Source: HLUCCA09 sp965277275 (GTDB lineage: Bacteria; Pseudomonadota; Alphaproteobacteria; Rhodobacterales; Rhodobacteraceae). From it: a stretch of DNA of 64,000 nucleotides. Both the position numbers and the translations under genes were made by a program. The stretch is taken from the NCBI GenBank assembly GCA_965277275.1, contig CBDICG010000002.1, forward strand, positions 3,348,001 to 3,412,000, read 5' to 3'. Of this stretch, positions 53,260-62,702 are shown piece by piece. How positions within the stretch are numbered: the first letter of the stretch is position 1; each line of letters begins with the position of its first letter. The notes beneath the pieces were generated by a model, which worked only from the letters and a program-made list of their open reading frames with translations, searched no databases and had not been told where the DNA came from.

Positions 53260-54702
53260 CTATGCCGCAGCAGCCCGTTTGCCTGAAATCTCTGCATAGA
53301 GCGCTGCATATGTCGCTGCAGACGGCCCCCAGTCGACCGGATGGAGCATGGCGGCCTGCACGACGTTCTCCCAGGCGGGCTGACTTTCCCACAGGGTGCA
53401 CATCCGCCCAAAGCCCGCCTTCAGCGCGTCGACGCTGTCCGGCGCGACGATGAACCCGGTCCCGACCCCCATCAAGCGGGCCGCGTGGTTGGCATCGATG
53501 ACGGTGTCGGCAAGCCCCCCTGTCCGCGCGACAAGCGGGATCGTGCCATAGCGCAGCCCGTACAATTGCGTGAGCCCGCAAGGCTCGAACCGCGAGGGGA
53601 TAGCGATCGCGTCTCCACCCGCGATCAGGCGGTGCGCCAGAGCTTCGTTGTAGCCTATCTCCACCCCGACCCTAGGGTGCGCGGCTGCAAGTGCCTTGAA
53701 CCGGGCTTCGATCTCCGGGCTGCCGGAGCCCAGCAACGCAAACTGCCCGCCGCGATCGAGCAGGGCAGGCAGGGCCTCGGCGAGTACATCGAACCCCTTT
53801 TGCTCGGTCAGTCGGCTCACGGCCACGACAAGGGGACCAGTGGCCTCGGGATCGAGCCCCATCTCTGCGATGAGCGCCTCACGGTTCGCTGCCTTGCCGG
53901 CGGGCGAGCTGTAGGTGGCCGGGATGTCAGCGTCGGATGCCGGATTCCAGACACGATCGTCGATGCCATTCAGGATGCCGCTCATATCGGCGCCCCGTGC
54001 GCGAATGACGCCGTCGAGCCCCATGCCGAAATGAGGCGTGGCCAGCTCTTCGGCGTAGGTGGGGGACACGGTTGTCACCTTGTCGGCCCAGATCATGCCG
54101 CCTTTGAGCGCGCTGATCCGCCCGTAGAACTCGAACCCGTCGGGCGTGTATCCCGCCGAATCGAGGCGCAGCGCCTGCATCTCGGAAGCGTCCGCCAATC
54201 CGGCGAAGGCGATGTTGTGGATCGTCATTACCGTCGCTGCCGATCCCCCCATCTGCGCATGGTAGATCGGTGCAAGCCCCGCTTGCCAGTCGTGGCAGTG
54301 CAGCACATTCGGCTTCCAGCGCGCTGCTCCCGCGCGCCCGACATAGGCCGCTGTCCAAGACAGGGCCGCGAACCGCTGTGGATTGTCGGCCCAGTCCTGA
54401 CCCGTCTCGTCGAGGTAGATCGAGCCTGCCCTGTCATAGAGGTGCGGCGCTTCGAGCACGTAAAGGCTGAGCCCCTCGGCCTTTCCGGCCAGAAGGCGTG
54501 CTGGCCCGCCGCAGAGATCGTCTTCCTTGGCGACGACCCGGTGCTTGCCCAGGGCCGCGATGACCGGCTCATATCCCGGCAACATGACCCGCATGTCGAT
54601 GCCGTGCGCGGCCAGTGCGGCGGGCAGGGCGCCCACAACATCCGCAAGCCCGCCCGTCTTGACGAAGGGCACGCATTCTGAGGCGACTGACAAGACCTTC
54701 AT
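53260..54702 (-). CDS. glgA: Glycogen synthase GlgA
   Basis: A 480-residue GT5 enzyme of normal length. The ADP-glucose-binding KTGGLADVVGALPAAL is at residues 15-30; TVMTIHNIAFAGL near 158 and MIWADKVTTVSPTYAEEL near 207 follow. The C-terminal GT-B half has PLVVAVSRLTEQKGFDVLAE near 286 and SRFEPCGLTQLYGLRYGTIP near 374 with the catalytic glutamate and the TGGLADTV loop. It extends alpha-1,4-glucan from ADP-glucose. It is 75 bases downstream of the glgC stop and 193 upstream of glgX. Confidence 0.96.
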   Translation of the reverse strand: MKVLSVASECVPFVKTGGLADVVGALPAALAAHGIDMRVMLPGYEPVIAALGKHRVVAKEDDLCGGPARLLAGKAEGLSLYVLEAPHLYDRAGSIYLDETGQDWADNPQRFAALSWTAAYVGRAGAARWKPNVLHCHDWQAGLAPIYHAQMGGSAATVMTIHNIAFAGLADASEMQALRLDSAGYTPDGFEFYGRISALKGGMIWADKVTTVSPTYAEELATPHFGMGLDGVIRARGADMSGILNGIDDRVWNPASDADIPATYSSPAGKAANREALIAEMGLDPEATGPLVVAVSRLTEQKGFDVLAEALPALLDRGGQFALLGSGSPEIEARFKALAAAHPRVGVEIGYNEALAHRLIAGGDAIAIPSRFEPCGLTQLYGLRYGTIPLVARTGGLADTVIDANHAARLMGVGTGFIVAPDSVDALKAGFGRMCTLWESQPAWENVVQAAMLHPVDWGPSAATYAALYAEISGKRAAAA

Positions 54703-54777
54703 GGGTATTGCCTCCCTGCACTGAGGCGGCCGCTGCGGTGAGACGCGGCGCGCCGATTGATCAGACCTGCCTGCCCG

Positions 54778-56046
54778 TCATCCCAGTGTGGATGCCCGGG
54801 TGTCGAGCATGCGTTGCGTGATGAGGGTCACGCCGCCCTCCGAAACGCGGAACCATTTGGCGTCTTCTTCGGGATCCTCCCCGACGACAAGCCCCTGCGG
54901 GATCGTCACGCCCCGGTCGATCACAACGTTCTTGAGCCGCGCGCTCCGCTCGACGGTCACATAAGGAAGCACCACCGCATGGTCCAGAACCGCGTAGCTG
55001 TTGGTGTGCACCTGCGTGAAAAGCAGCGAGTTGCGCACTTCGGTGCCCGAGATGATGCACCCGCCCGAGACCATGGAGGACACGGCAGAGCCGCGCCTGT
55101 CTGCCTCGTCGTGGATGAACTTGGCGGGGGGGACGCTCTCGGAATAGGTCCAGATCGGCCAACTGCGATCCCAGAGGTCGAGCTCCGGGGTGAAGTCGGT
55201 CATGTCGATGTTGGCTTTCCAGTAGGCATCCACTGTCCCCACATCGCGCCAGTAGGCCGGGACCCCATCGGATGCACGCACGCAGCTCTCCTCGAACCTG
55301 TGCGCCTGGGCTTTGCCGTTCTCTACGATATGCGGGATCAGATCCTTGCCGAAATCATGGTCGGACGTATCGCTTTCCATGTCTGCAAGCAGCATCTCGC
55401 GCAGGAACTTCCAGTCGAAGACGTAGATGCCCATGGAGGCGAGGGTCTTGTCCGGGTCCCCGGGTAGCCCGGGCGGGTCGGCGGGCTTCTCCAGAAAGGC
55501 GGTGATCCGGCCCATAGAGTCCACATCCATCACGCCAAACGCGGAGGCTTCTTCACGCGGCACGGTCAGGCATCCGACCGTCACGTCGGCCCCGCTTTGG
55601 ACATGCGCTTCCAGCATGATCTCGTAGTCCATCTTGTAGATGTGGTCGCCGGCAAGGATCACGACATACTCGACGTCGTAGCTGTCGATGATGTCGATGT
55701 TCTGGGCCACGGCATCGGCGGTGCCACGGTACCAGTGCTCGCCCTTGGCGCGCTGAGAGGCTGGCAGGATATCGAGGTATTCGTTGCGCTCGGCTCTGAA
55801 GAAGTTCCAGCCGCGCTGGCAATGACGGATCAGCGAGTGTGCCTTGTACTGCGTCGCAACCGCCATCTTCCTGATCCCGGAGTTCAGCGCATTCGAGAGC
55901 GCGAAGTCCACGATCCGGGTCTTGCCGCCAAAGTACACGGCCGGCTTGGCGCGGTTGTCAGTGAGCTCCTTGAGGCGCGATCCGCGTCCGCCGGCCAACA
56001 CGAATGCCATCGCCCGGTTGGACAGTCTCTTGCCGCTTTGCGTCAT
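54778..56046 (-). CDS. glgC: Glucose-1-phosphate adenylyltransferase GlgC
   Basis: A 422-residue enzyme from the ATG at 56046 (MTQSGKRLSNRAMAFVLAGG). The nucleotide-binding AGGRGSRLKELTDNRAKPAV starts at residue 18 and GGKTRIVDFALSNALNSGIRK lies near 40, with the regulator-binding arginines around. YRGTADAVAQNI near 106 and VVILAGDHIYKMDY near 126 are typical. The C-terminal left-handed beta helix holds GGCIISGTEVRNSLLF near 320. It makes ADP-glucose, the committed step, usually controlled by fructose-6-phosphate or pyruvate in this group. Confidence 0.96.
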   Translation of the reverse strand: MTQSGKRLSNRAMAFVLAGGRGSRLKELTDNRAKPAVYFGGKTRIVDFALSNALNSGIRKMAVATQYKAHSLIRHCQRGWNFFRAERNEYLDILPASQRAKGEHWYRGTADAVAQNIDIIDSYDVEYVVILAGDHIYKMDYEIMLEAHVQSGADVTVGCLTVPREEASAFGVMDVDSMGRITAFLEKPADPPGLPGDPDKTLASMGIYVFDWKFLREMLLADMESDTSDHDFGKDLIPHIVENGKAQAHRFEESCVRASDGVPAYWRDVGTVDAYWKANIDMTDFTPELDLWDRSWPIWTYSESVPPAKFIHDEADRRGSAVSSMVSGGCIISGTEVRNSLLFTQVHTNSYAVLDHAVVLPYVTVERSARLKNVVIDRGVTIPQGLVVGEDPEEDAKWFRVSEGGVTLITQRMLDTRASTLG

Positions 56047-56683
56047 CAGATCACTCCCGTTCCTTGGTGTTCTCAAGGTGTCAGACTAAGGTACGGAATG
56101 CCACCCCACCCGGTGCAGGCTTTGGCGCGCGCCAGCCCGACTAGCCCGGCGCTACTTAAGGCGCGGCGCTCACCGCGGCCGGTGATCAGAGGACGATCTT
56201 GCTGGCGAAGCCGTCGCTTTTGCCCATCTCAGTGGCCAGAGATCCCGCGACCGTCAGGATGCCAGCCTCAAGGGATCGGTCGTCGACCGTAATGGCCAAT
56301 GCGCCCCTTTCGTCGTTGCTCCAAATCTGACCCCCGTCGGACCGGTGCGCGCCCGCTCCCGCCATGTTGATCATGCCCTTCAACGTTTCGAAGGCGAGAG
56401 ACACGCGGCTTGCGAGATCGCCCGCTGCGGTCCCTCCCGGCCGAGCTTAGACATTGACGAAGCCGAATTGCCTGGCCCCGTCGCTCCGCTCCGACCAGAG
56501 GTCAAACGCCGGGCTCTCGCCGCCAGGGGCGAGAAGTAGCACGCCTTGGTCTTCCCCACGCGGCTCTCGGGTTTGAGCGCGCGGGCTAAGCGAGAGATGG
56601 CCCAGTCTCCCTGCCGGTTTGCGAGACGCGTCTGCACAAAGGCTCACCCCGCGTTTGCCGGAGGGGATTTAACGGCGCCTACA
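56047..56683 (-). other. Gap between glgC and glgP where glgB might be expected
   Basis: About 637 bases in the glycogen cluster. On the minus strand one frame reads GVLLLAPGGESPAFDLWSER and on to FGFVNV, a TAA stop near 56448, and then, in the same frame, DLASRVSLAFETLKGMINMA through to a TGA at 56186. Third-position GC is high, so part may be coding: either a small gene of about 72 codons (GTG at 56404) or a broken longer one. I do not recognise the product, and it does not look like the end of a branching enzyme. Confidence 0.4.
56186..56404 (-). CDS. Small hypothetical protein in the glycogen cluster
   Basis: A possible 72-residue product from a GTG at 56404, starting MSLAFETLKGMINMAGAGAH, then WSNDERGALAITVDDRSLEA and LTVAGSLATEMGKSDGFASK. 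Codon use (GC-rich third positions) favours coding, but the frame continues upstream past a TAA, so it may be the tail of a pseudogene. No family recognised. Confidence 0.35.
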   Translation of the reverse strand: MSLAFETLKGMINMAGAGAHRSDGGQIWSNDERGALAITVDDRSLEAGILTVAGSLATEMGKSDGFASKIVL

Positions 56684-59098
56684 CTACTCCGCCGCCGCGC
56701 GCTGGGGATCGGGCGAGACAGGAGATGCGCCCCAGATGTCAGCCATGTAGCCGCGGATGGTCCTGTCCGACGAAAACCAGCCAGAACGCGCGGTGTTCAG
56801 TGCGGCAATGCGCGCCCAGGTCTCGGCGTCCGTGAAGGCCGCATCCACCTCGCGGCTGGCGCGCCAGTAGTCGGTGAAATCGCTGCAGACACAGAAGTAG
56901 TCGTGCTCGCGGAGATTTTTGACGAGGGCGGCGTGGCGGGTGGCGTCGCCCGCGCCGAAGGTCCCGTCAGCGACGGCCTTGAGCGCGCGGGCCAGCCGCG
57001 GATCAGCGGCAATCGCATCCGCGGCGTGGCTGCGGTTGCGGCGGTGCGCGATAACCTCGGGGGCCGTCATGCCGAAGAGGAAGAAATTCTCCGCTCCGAC
57101 GCGCTCACGGATCTCGACGTTGGCACCATCGAGCGTGCCGATCGTAGGTGCGCCGTTGAGGGCGAACTTCATGTTGCCGGTGCCGGATGCCTCCTTGCCC
57201 GCCGTAGAGATCTGCTCGGACAGGTCAGATGCCGGGATAAGCCGCTCTGCCAGCGTGACGTTGTAGTTTGGCGGATAAACGATCTGCAGCAGGTGCCTGG
57301 TCTTGGGGTCGGCGTTCACCACGGTGGCCACGTCGTTGATCAGGTGAATGATGCCCTTAGCCATTACATAGCCAGGGGCGGCCTTTCCGCCGAAGATCTT
57401 CACGCGCGGTGCCCAGTTGGCGTCCGGCGCGTCGCGCATTTCCTGCCAGAGCGCAATCGCTTCGAGGATGTTGAGATGCTGGCGCTTGTATTCGTGGATC
57501 CGCTTGATCTGCACGTCGAACATCGCGTCGGGGTCGATCTTAAGGCCCTGCTCTTCTGCCAGCCAGTTCGACAGGTCCGCCTTGTTGGCGCGCTTGGCGC
57601 CGGCGTAGGCCTCCATGAACGCTCGGTCTTCGATTTCGGGTTCCAGCTCTTGCAACTGTTCGAGATCGTCCACCCAACCGTCGCCGATCGTGTCGGTGAT
57701 GAGGGTGGACAGCCGTGGGTTGCACGACATCAGCCAACGGCGCGGCGTGATCCCGTTCGTCTGGTTGACAATGCGCTCCGGGTGCAGGCGGTGGAGTTCC
57801 GAAAAGACGGTGTCCTTCATCAGGTCGGTGTGCAGCGCCGAAACGCCGTTCACCCGGTGCGCCATGATAAAGCTGAGTTCTCCCATGCGGACGGCGCCCC
57901 CGCCCGTCGCCGAGATCTTGCGCGTCGGGTTTGCGCGCGCATGTATCGTGTCGATCTGTTCGATGATCTCCAGATGGCGCGGCAAGAGGCTGCCCATGAG
58001 GTCTTCGGACCACGTCTCGAGCGCCTCCGGAAGCAGCGTGTGGTTGGTGTAGCTGAGCGTTTCGCGCGCAATCTCGACCGCCTCGGCGAAGGCAACGCCC
58101 CGCTCATCGGTCAGAAGCCGCACGAGCTCCGGGCCGGCTATGGCCGGATGCGTGTCGTTGAGCTGGATCGCGACATGCTTCGGCAGTGCCCGGATGTCGT
58201 CGTATTCGGTGTCGTAGCGGCGCAGGATGTCCGCAATCGAGGCGGCGGTGAAGAAATACTCCTGCTTGAGCCGAAGCTCGCGGCCCTTGTCGGTGGTGTC
58301 GTCCGGATAGAGCACCCGGCTGATCGTCCGGGCAAGGGCCTCCGGCTCGGCGGCCGCCGCGTAATCTCCCCGGTTGAACCGGTCGAGGTCGAACGCATGC
58401 AGGGGCTTGGCCTCCCAAAGGCGGAGCGTGTTGGCCCAACGGCCACGCCATCCCACGATTGGCGTGTCGTGGGCGGAGGCGATGACGTGTTCCGCCGGGC
58501 TCCAGCCCGAGGCGCTGCCCCCGGTCTCGCCGCCAAAGCCGATCCCGTAGGCGGCTTCTGGCCGCTCGAATTCCCAGGCATGGCGCTGGTTGAGCCAGTC
58601 CTCTGGTTCTTCGACCTGCCGCCCCTCGTCAAAGCTCTGGCGGAAGAGGCCGTGTTCGTAGCGGATTCCGTAGCCGTGCGCCGGGACGCCGATCGTCGAC
58701 AAGCTCTCGAGGAAACAGGCCGCGAGACGGCCGAGGCCACCATTGCCGAGCGCGGCGTCCGGCTCGTTGGCCACGACGCTCGACAGATCCTGCCCGAGGC
58801 TCGACATGGCCCCGCGCGCGGCGTCTTCGAGGCCGAGGTTGTGGATGGCATCTTCCAGCAGGCGCCCGATCAGGAACTCCATTGAAAGGTAATAAACCCG
58901 CTTCGACTTGGTCTCGTAGGTGCGTCGGGTCGCGGCGAACCACGGATTCACGATGCGGTCGCGGATCGCGTAGGACAGCGCCATCCGCCAGTCCCAGACG
59001 CTGGCATGCGCTGCGTCCTTGCCGAGGGTGTAGATCAGGTGGCGTTCGATTTCAGCCTGAAGGGCCGCCGCGCTCGGTGCGGGGGTCGAAAGGGTCAT
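56684..59098 (-). CDS. glgP: Glycogen phosphorylase GlgP
   Basis: An 804-residue GT35 enzyme from the ATG at 59098 (MTLSTPAPSAAALQAEIERH). KRVYYLSMEFLIGRLLEDAI near 66, ALGNGGLGRLAACFLESL near 115, HVAIQLNDTHPAIAGPELVR near 313 and RRWLMSCNPRLSTLI near 450 are conserved. DVQIKRIHEYKRQHLNIL near 535 and the pyridoxal phosphate site KEASGTGNMKFALNGAPTIG near 640, with its lysine, are intact. It releases glucose-1-phosphate from glycogen chain ends, which Pgm then converts. It is the first gene of the cluster. Confidence 0.96.
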   Translation of the reverse strand: MTLSTPAPSAAALQAEIERHLIYTLGKDAAHASVWDWRMALSYAIRDRIVNPWFAATRRTYETKSKRVYYLSMEFLIGRLLEDAIHNLGLEDAARGAMSSLGQDLSSVVANEPDAALGNGGLGRLAACFLESLSTIGVPAHGYGIRYEHGLFRQSFDEGRQVEEPEDWLNQRHAWEFERPEAAYGIGFGGETGGSASGWSPAEHVIASAHDTPIVGWRGRWANTLRLWEAKPLHAFDLDRFNRGDYAAAAEPEALARTISRVLYPDDTTDKGRELRLKQEYFFTAASIADILRRYDTEYDDIRALPKHVAIQLNDTHPAIAGPELVRLLTDERGVAFAEAVEIARETLSYTNHTLLPEALETWSEDLMGSLLPRHLEIIEQIDTIHARANPTRKISATGGGAVRMGELSFIMAHRVNGVSALHTDLMKDTVFSELHRLHPERIVNQTNGITPRRWLMSCNPRLSTLITDTIGDGWVDDLEQLQELEPEIEDRAFMEAYAGAKRANKADLSNWLAEEQGLKIDPDAMFDVQIKRIHEYKRQHLNILEAIALWQEMRDAPDANWAPRVKIFGGKAAPGYVMAKGIIHLINDVATVVNADPKTRHLLQIVYPPNYNVTLAERLIPASDLSEQISTAGKEASGTGNMKFALNGAPTIGTLDGANVEIRERVGAENFFLFGMTAPEVIAHRRNRSHAADAIAADPRLARALKAVADGTFGAGDATRHAALVKNLREHDYFCVCSDFTDYWRASREVDAAFTDAETWARIAALNTARSGWFSSDRTIRGYMADIWGASPVSPDPQRAAAE

Positions 59099-59556
59099 GC
59101 GCGTTTCTCCGGTGCAGGGCAGGGCGGCCCGGCATGCTGTGTCAAGGTCTCGTCCTGAGCGCGCTTGCGCCACAAGCGGTGCCCGAATTCAAGTTCAGCA
59201 AGGGTTTTGACCAAGCCGGCCGGATGACGCAAGCCTGCCGCAGCGAACGCGCCACATTGTCCGCGCGATTGTTCGCCGTTGCCCGATCCTTGGGCCGACG
59301 CGCGACGGGGCGGTCGATGAGCGGGCGGCTTGGCCGGAATGGTGCGCACCGGCCACAGTCTGCTTTGGATATCTTCCGCCTTTTGCGGCATGTCCGGTTG
59401 TTGCCACAAAACCCTTTATCGGCGCGAATCAGCCTGTTACGCTTTTAACATCAGGCGGGAACCGAGCGCGGACATATTGAACGAGCCGCGCCGGACCCAT
59501 TCGGCAATAGAGCAAAGAGGCAGCCAGGCCCATAGAAGGCCGGCGCCAGAGGTAGA
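59099..59556. other. Divergent intergenic region between glgP and the adhesin gene
   Basis: A 458-base region that should hold the promoter of the glycogen cluster (leftward) and of the adhesin gene (rightward). The AT-rich TTGCCACAAAACCCTTTATC at about 59400 is the best candidate for the rightward promoter, but I cannot assign boxes with confidence. No gene. Confidence 0.4.
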
Positions 59557-62500
59557 GTGGTACACGGCATGGAACCGGTCGGTTATGTCCTGCGCGACAG
59601 CGTGGGTGGACTCGTGCAGGGCGCAATCAAGGGGTCTGGCGGGGTCGTGCCTGTGCCCGCAGCGTCACAGGTATCGCTCAACTTGTCCGAGGTGGATGTC
59701 GCCGCGTACAGCCGGGAAGGCTCCGATCTGGTCGTGTCTCTCGTCGATGGGCGTGACCTCAGGCTCGAAGGGTTCTTCGAGGGCGGCGCCGTCGAGAGCC
59801 GTCTCTACCTCAGCGATGACGGCACCCTCACCGAGGTTTCGCTTGCGGGTGCGGATGGCGGGTCGATGACGCCCAGCTATGACACGTCCGGAACCTGGGG
59901 GAAGTGGAGCCCGGACGATGCGCTGATCTTTGCGCCGGCCTACGATGTTGCCGAGGCCGGTCGCGGCTTTGGAGCGGGTCTGCTTGGCCTCGTGCCGGGC
60001 GCGCTCGGCGCCACCATGGCCGGAACGGCGGCCGTGGGGGCCACAGCGCTGGGCGTTGCCGCGCTGTCGGCAGGTGGCGACGACAGCGGGAGCGACGGCC
60101 CCGTTCGCCCGAGCGTGGATCAGACGCCGATCGCCGTGGGCGGAGACGATGCGTCGACCCATGTCTTCGATATCGTCGGTCGCGCGGAGCCGGGATCGAG
60201 CGTCGAGGTTCGGGTCGGTGATGAGGTGCAACAGGTCGCGCCGACCGAGGACGGCGATTGGGCCGCGACCTTTGTGGGCGACACCCTCCCCGCGGACGGG
60301 ACGTATGGCGCCATCGTCGTTATTACCTACGATGACGATGTCGAGGAGCTGACCGGGCCCGACGTGATCGTCGACACGACGCCGCCCGATCTTGCGGTGA
60401 CCGACGGCACGGCGGACACGGGCGACTACTTCAACGCCGCGACGCTCCCCGGCGGTGTCATTCTGGCTGGCATCGGAGAGCCGGGGGCCGCGCTCACCGT
60501 GACCCTCGCCGGTGAAACGGCCACCACCACGATCGACGAGGCCGGCGCGTGGCGCGTCACCTTCGAGGGGATGTCCGAGGGCGAGTACATCGAGCCCGCA
60601 ACCTTCGTTGCGGTCGACGCGATGGGCAACTCGACGACGCTGACAGGGGATGTCGTGATCGACACGATACCCGCCCCGATCGCCTTCGCCACGGTTGAAG
60701 GGGATGACGTCGTCAACGGAGCTGAGGCCGCGGACGACGTGATCGTCTCCGGCACGTCCGAGCCCGGGGCCGCCATTGCGCTGACATGGGGCGGTGCCAC
60801 GCGCACCGTGACCGTGTCCGAGGACGGTAATTGGTCGGCGACGTTCACGCAGGCGGATGCCGAAGCGATGGTGGGCGACAGCCAGATCGTGGCCGAGGTT
60901 ACCGACGTGCACGGGAACGTCTCTTCCGGCATGCACGCTGTCGCCGTCGATCTCGACACCTTCGTTTCCTACGATGCTGGCCCCTTCGCGGGTGACGGCA
61001 CGGTGAACGAGGCCGAAGCGGCGCAAGGTGTTGTTGTGACCGGGACGGCAGAGCCGGGAGCCGCTCTCGTCATTTCTTCCAACGGGGTCGAGATCCCGGC
61101 AACGGCAGATGGCGCGGGTGCATGGAGCGCATTGATCCCGGCCGCAGCGCTCGGCACAGGGGCTTCGGCGACGCTTTCGGTGACGGCGACGGATGCCGCA
61201 GGTAATACCGCCACGGATACCCATGTGCTCGCGCTCGACATCGGCACCGCCGTGACCATCGACACGGCCACCGCCGGCGGCGACGGCACTGTCAACGCAG
61301 CCGAACAGGAAACCGGCCTGACGCTCACAGGCACGGCTGAGCCGGGCGTCGACGTGGCCGTCGAGATGAATGGCGCGGTGCGCTACGTCACGGCGACGAG
61401 CGCGGGCACGTGGGCCGCCGAATTCGCTGCGTCCGAGGTGCCGACGGGGACGCAAGCGATGTCCGCCACCGCGACGGCTACGGACGCCGCAGGCAACAGC
61501 GCCACCGCGAGCGGCACTTTTGCCATCGACACCGAAACCTCCGTGACGGTCGACACCGAAGCTGCAGGCGGCGACGGAACGGTGAACGCAACAGAAGCCG
61601 CTGTCGGTCTGGATCTGGTGGGCACCGCCGAGGCGGGCGCGCTTGTCGAGGTCGCACTGAACGGCACCAGCCGCAGCACCACGGCAGATGCCAACGGAAA
61701 CTGGGCCGCATTCTTCACCGCAGCGGAGCTGCCCACGGGAACGCTCGAGGCGCCCGTGACGGTGCAGGCGACGGATGCGGCGGGCAACACCGCAACCGCA
61801 AGCGGCACGGTTCGGATCGACACCGAGGTCGAGCCCCTGACCGCCAATGCCGGAGACGTTGCGGGCAACGGGATCGTCAACGCTGCGGAAGCGCTCGGCG
61901 GGTTCGAGCTGACTGGAACTGTCGAGCAGGGTGCAACCGTCGACGTCTCATTCGAGGGGACGACACGTGCCGCAACTGTCGCCTCCGATGGCTCCTGGGC
62001 TGTCGCCTTCTCGGCGGACGAGGTCCCGGAGGGCTCCTATGACGCCCCGCTCCGCGTCACAGCGACCGACGAGGCCGGGAACACCCGGACGGTAACCGAG
62101 GAAATCGGCGTCGATACCAACGCCCCCGATGCCCCGTTCGTGACCTCGTTCACCAAAGGTCTGACCGGCGTGCGCTCCATCGGGTCGCCCACCACCGAAG
62201 ATACGCTGGATATCGCGCAAGTGAACTCCGCCGGGGACATCGACACAGTGGCCTACCAGACATCCGACAATCCGGGTTTCGGCGAAACGCGCTTTGCCTT
62301 CTCCGAGCCCATCGCGGATGGCTCACACCTCGTCGTGAAGCGAGAGGATGCCGCCGGCAACGAAACCGGTACGCTCTTTGTGCTGGAGGACGCGGCAACA
62401 TCCAACGTCGCGCTCGAAAATCCGGGCTACGATGCCTTCGACATCGCCGCGATCGACCTGACGTTCGCTGGCGACACAACGCTCACGATCAACGAAGCGC

Positions 62501-62691
62501 AGCTCAAGGATCTGTCCTCGGGGACCGACACAGTGACGATCAGCGGGCGCCAGGACGACACTGTGACAGCGAACGGCGCGGTTGCGACGGGGCAGCAGGT
62601 CGAAATCGAAGGGCGGATGCATGACGTCTACAATCTCGGCTCGGATGGCGCGCAACTGCTGATTGACGAAGACGTCCAGGTGATCGTCTGA
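59557..62691 (+). CDS. Large Ig-like-repeat adhesin, probable type I secretion substrate (BapA/LapA-like)
   Basis: A 1,044-residue acidic protein with no classical signal peptide; the start is a GTG at 59557 or the ATG at 59569. Residues 35-105 resemble the BapA prefix domain (SREGSDLVVSLVDGRDLRLE, then a LYLSDDGTL pattern); a Gly/Ala hydrophobic stretch lies at about 133-172. Residues 190-860 hold about eight bacterial Ig-like repeats with the signature VNAAEA-G-LTGTAEPGA, G-W-A-F and a D-AGN-A segment. The C-terminal part (860-1044) is different, with FDIAAIDLTFAGDTTLTINE. Such proteins leave through T1SS and mediate adhesion or biofilm formation. A TolC-like gene follows 11 bases later. 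Confidence 0.85.
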   Translation: MVHGMEPVGYVLRDSVGGLVQGAIKGSGGVVPVPAASQVSLNLSEVDVAAYSREGSDLVVSLVDGRDLRLEGFFEGGAVESRLYLSDDGTLTEVSLAGADGGSMTPSYDTSGTWGKWSPDDALIFAPAYDVAEAGRGFGAGLLGLVPGALGATMAGTAAVGATALGVAALSAGGDDSGSDGPVRPSVDQTPIAVGGDDASTHVFDIVGRAEPGSSVEVRVGDEVQQVAPTEDGDWAATFVGDTLPADGTYGAIVVITYDDDVEELTGPDVIVDTTPPDLAVTDGTADTGDYFNAATLPGGVILAGIGEPGAALTVTLAGETATTTIDEAGAWRVTFEGMSEGEYIEPATFVAVDAMGNSTTLTGDVVIDTIPAPIAFATVEGDDVVNGAEAADDVIVSGTSEPGAAIALTWGGATRTVTVSEDGNWSATFTQADAEAMVGDSQIVAEVTDVHGNVSSGMHAVAVDLDTFVSYDAGPFAGDGTVNEAEAAQGVVVTGTAEPGAALVISSNGVEIPATADGAGAWSALIPAAALGTGASATLSVTATDAAGNTATDTHVLALDIGTAVTIDTATAGGDGTVNAAEQETGLTLTGTAEPGVDVAVEMNGAVRYVTATSAGTWAAEFAASEVPTGTQAMSATATATDAAGNSATASGTFAIDTETSVTVDTEAAGGDGTVNATEAAVGLDLVGTAEAGALVEVALNGTSRSTTADANGNWAAFFTAAELPTGTLEAPVTVQATDAAGNTATASGTVRIDTEVEPLTANAGDVAGNGIVNAAEALGGFELTGTVEQGATVDVSFEGTTRAATVASDGSWAVAFSADEVPEGSYDAPLRVTATDEAGNTRTVTEEIGVDTNAPDAPFVTSFTKGLTGVRSIGSPTTEDTLDIAQVNSAGDIDTVAYQTSDNPGFGETRFAFSEPIADGSHLVVKREDAAGNETGTLFVLEDAATSNVALENPGYDAFDIAAIDLTFAGDTTLTINEAQLKDLSSGTDTVTISGRQDDTVTANGAVATGQQVEIEGRMHDVYNLGSDGAQLLIDEDVQVIV

Positions 62692-62702
62692 GGGCGGGGG
62701 TG

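Noticed and set aside
56546..58885. A 779-codon plus-strand open frame opposite glgP
   Set aside because: Antisense of a fully conserved glycogen phosphorylase gene; long antisense frames are expected at this GC content.
59665..61455. A 596-codon minus-strand frame opposite the adhesin
   Set aside because: Its His/Arg/Gly-rich translation mirrors the Asp/Ala/Thr-rich repeats; it is a shadow.
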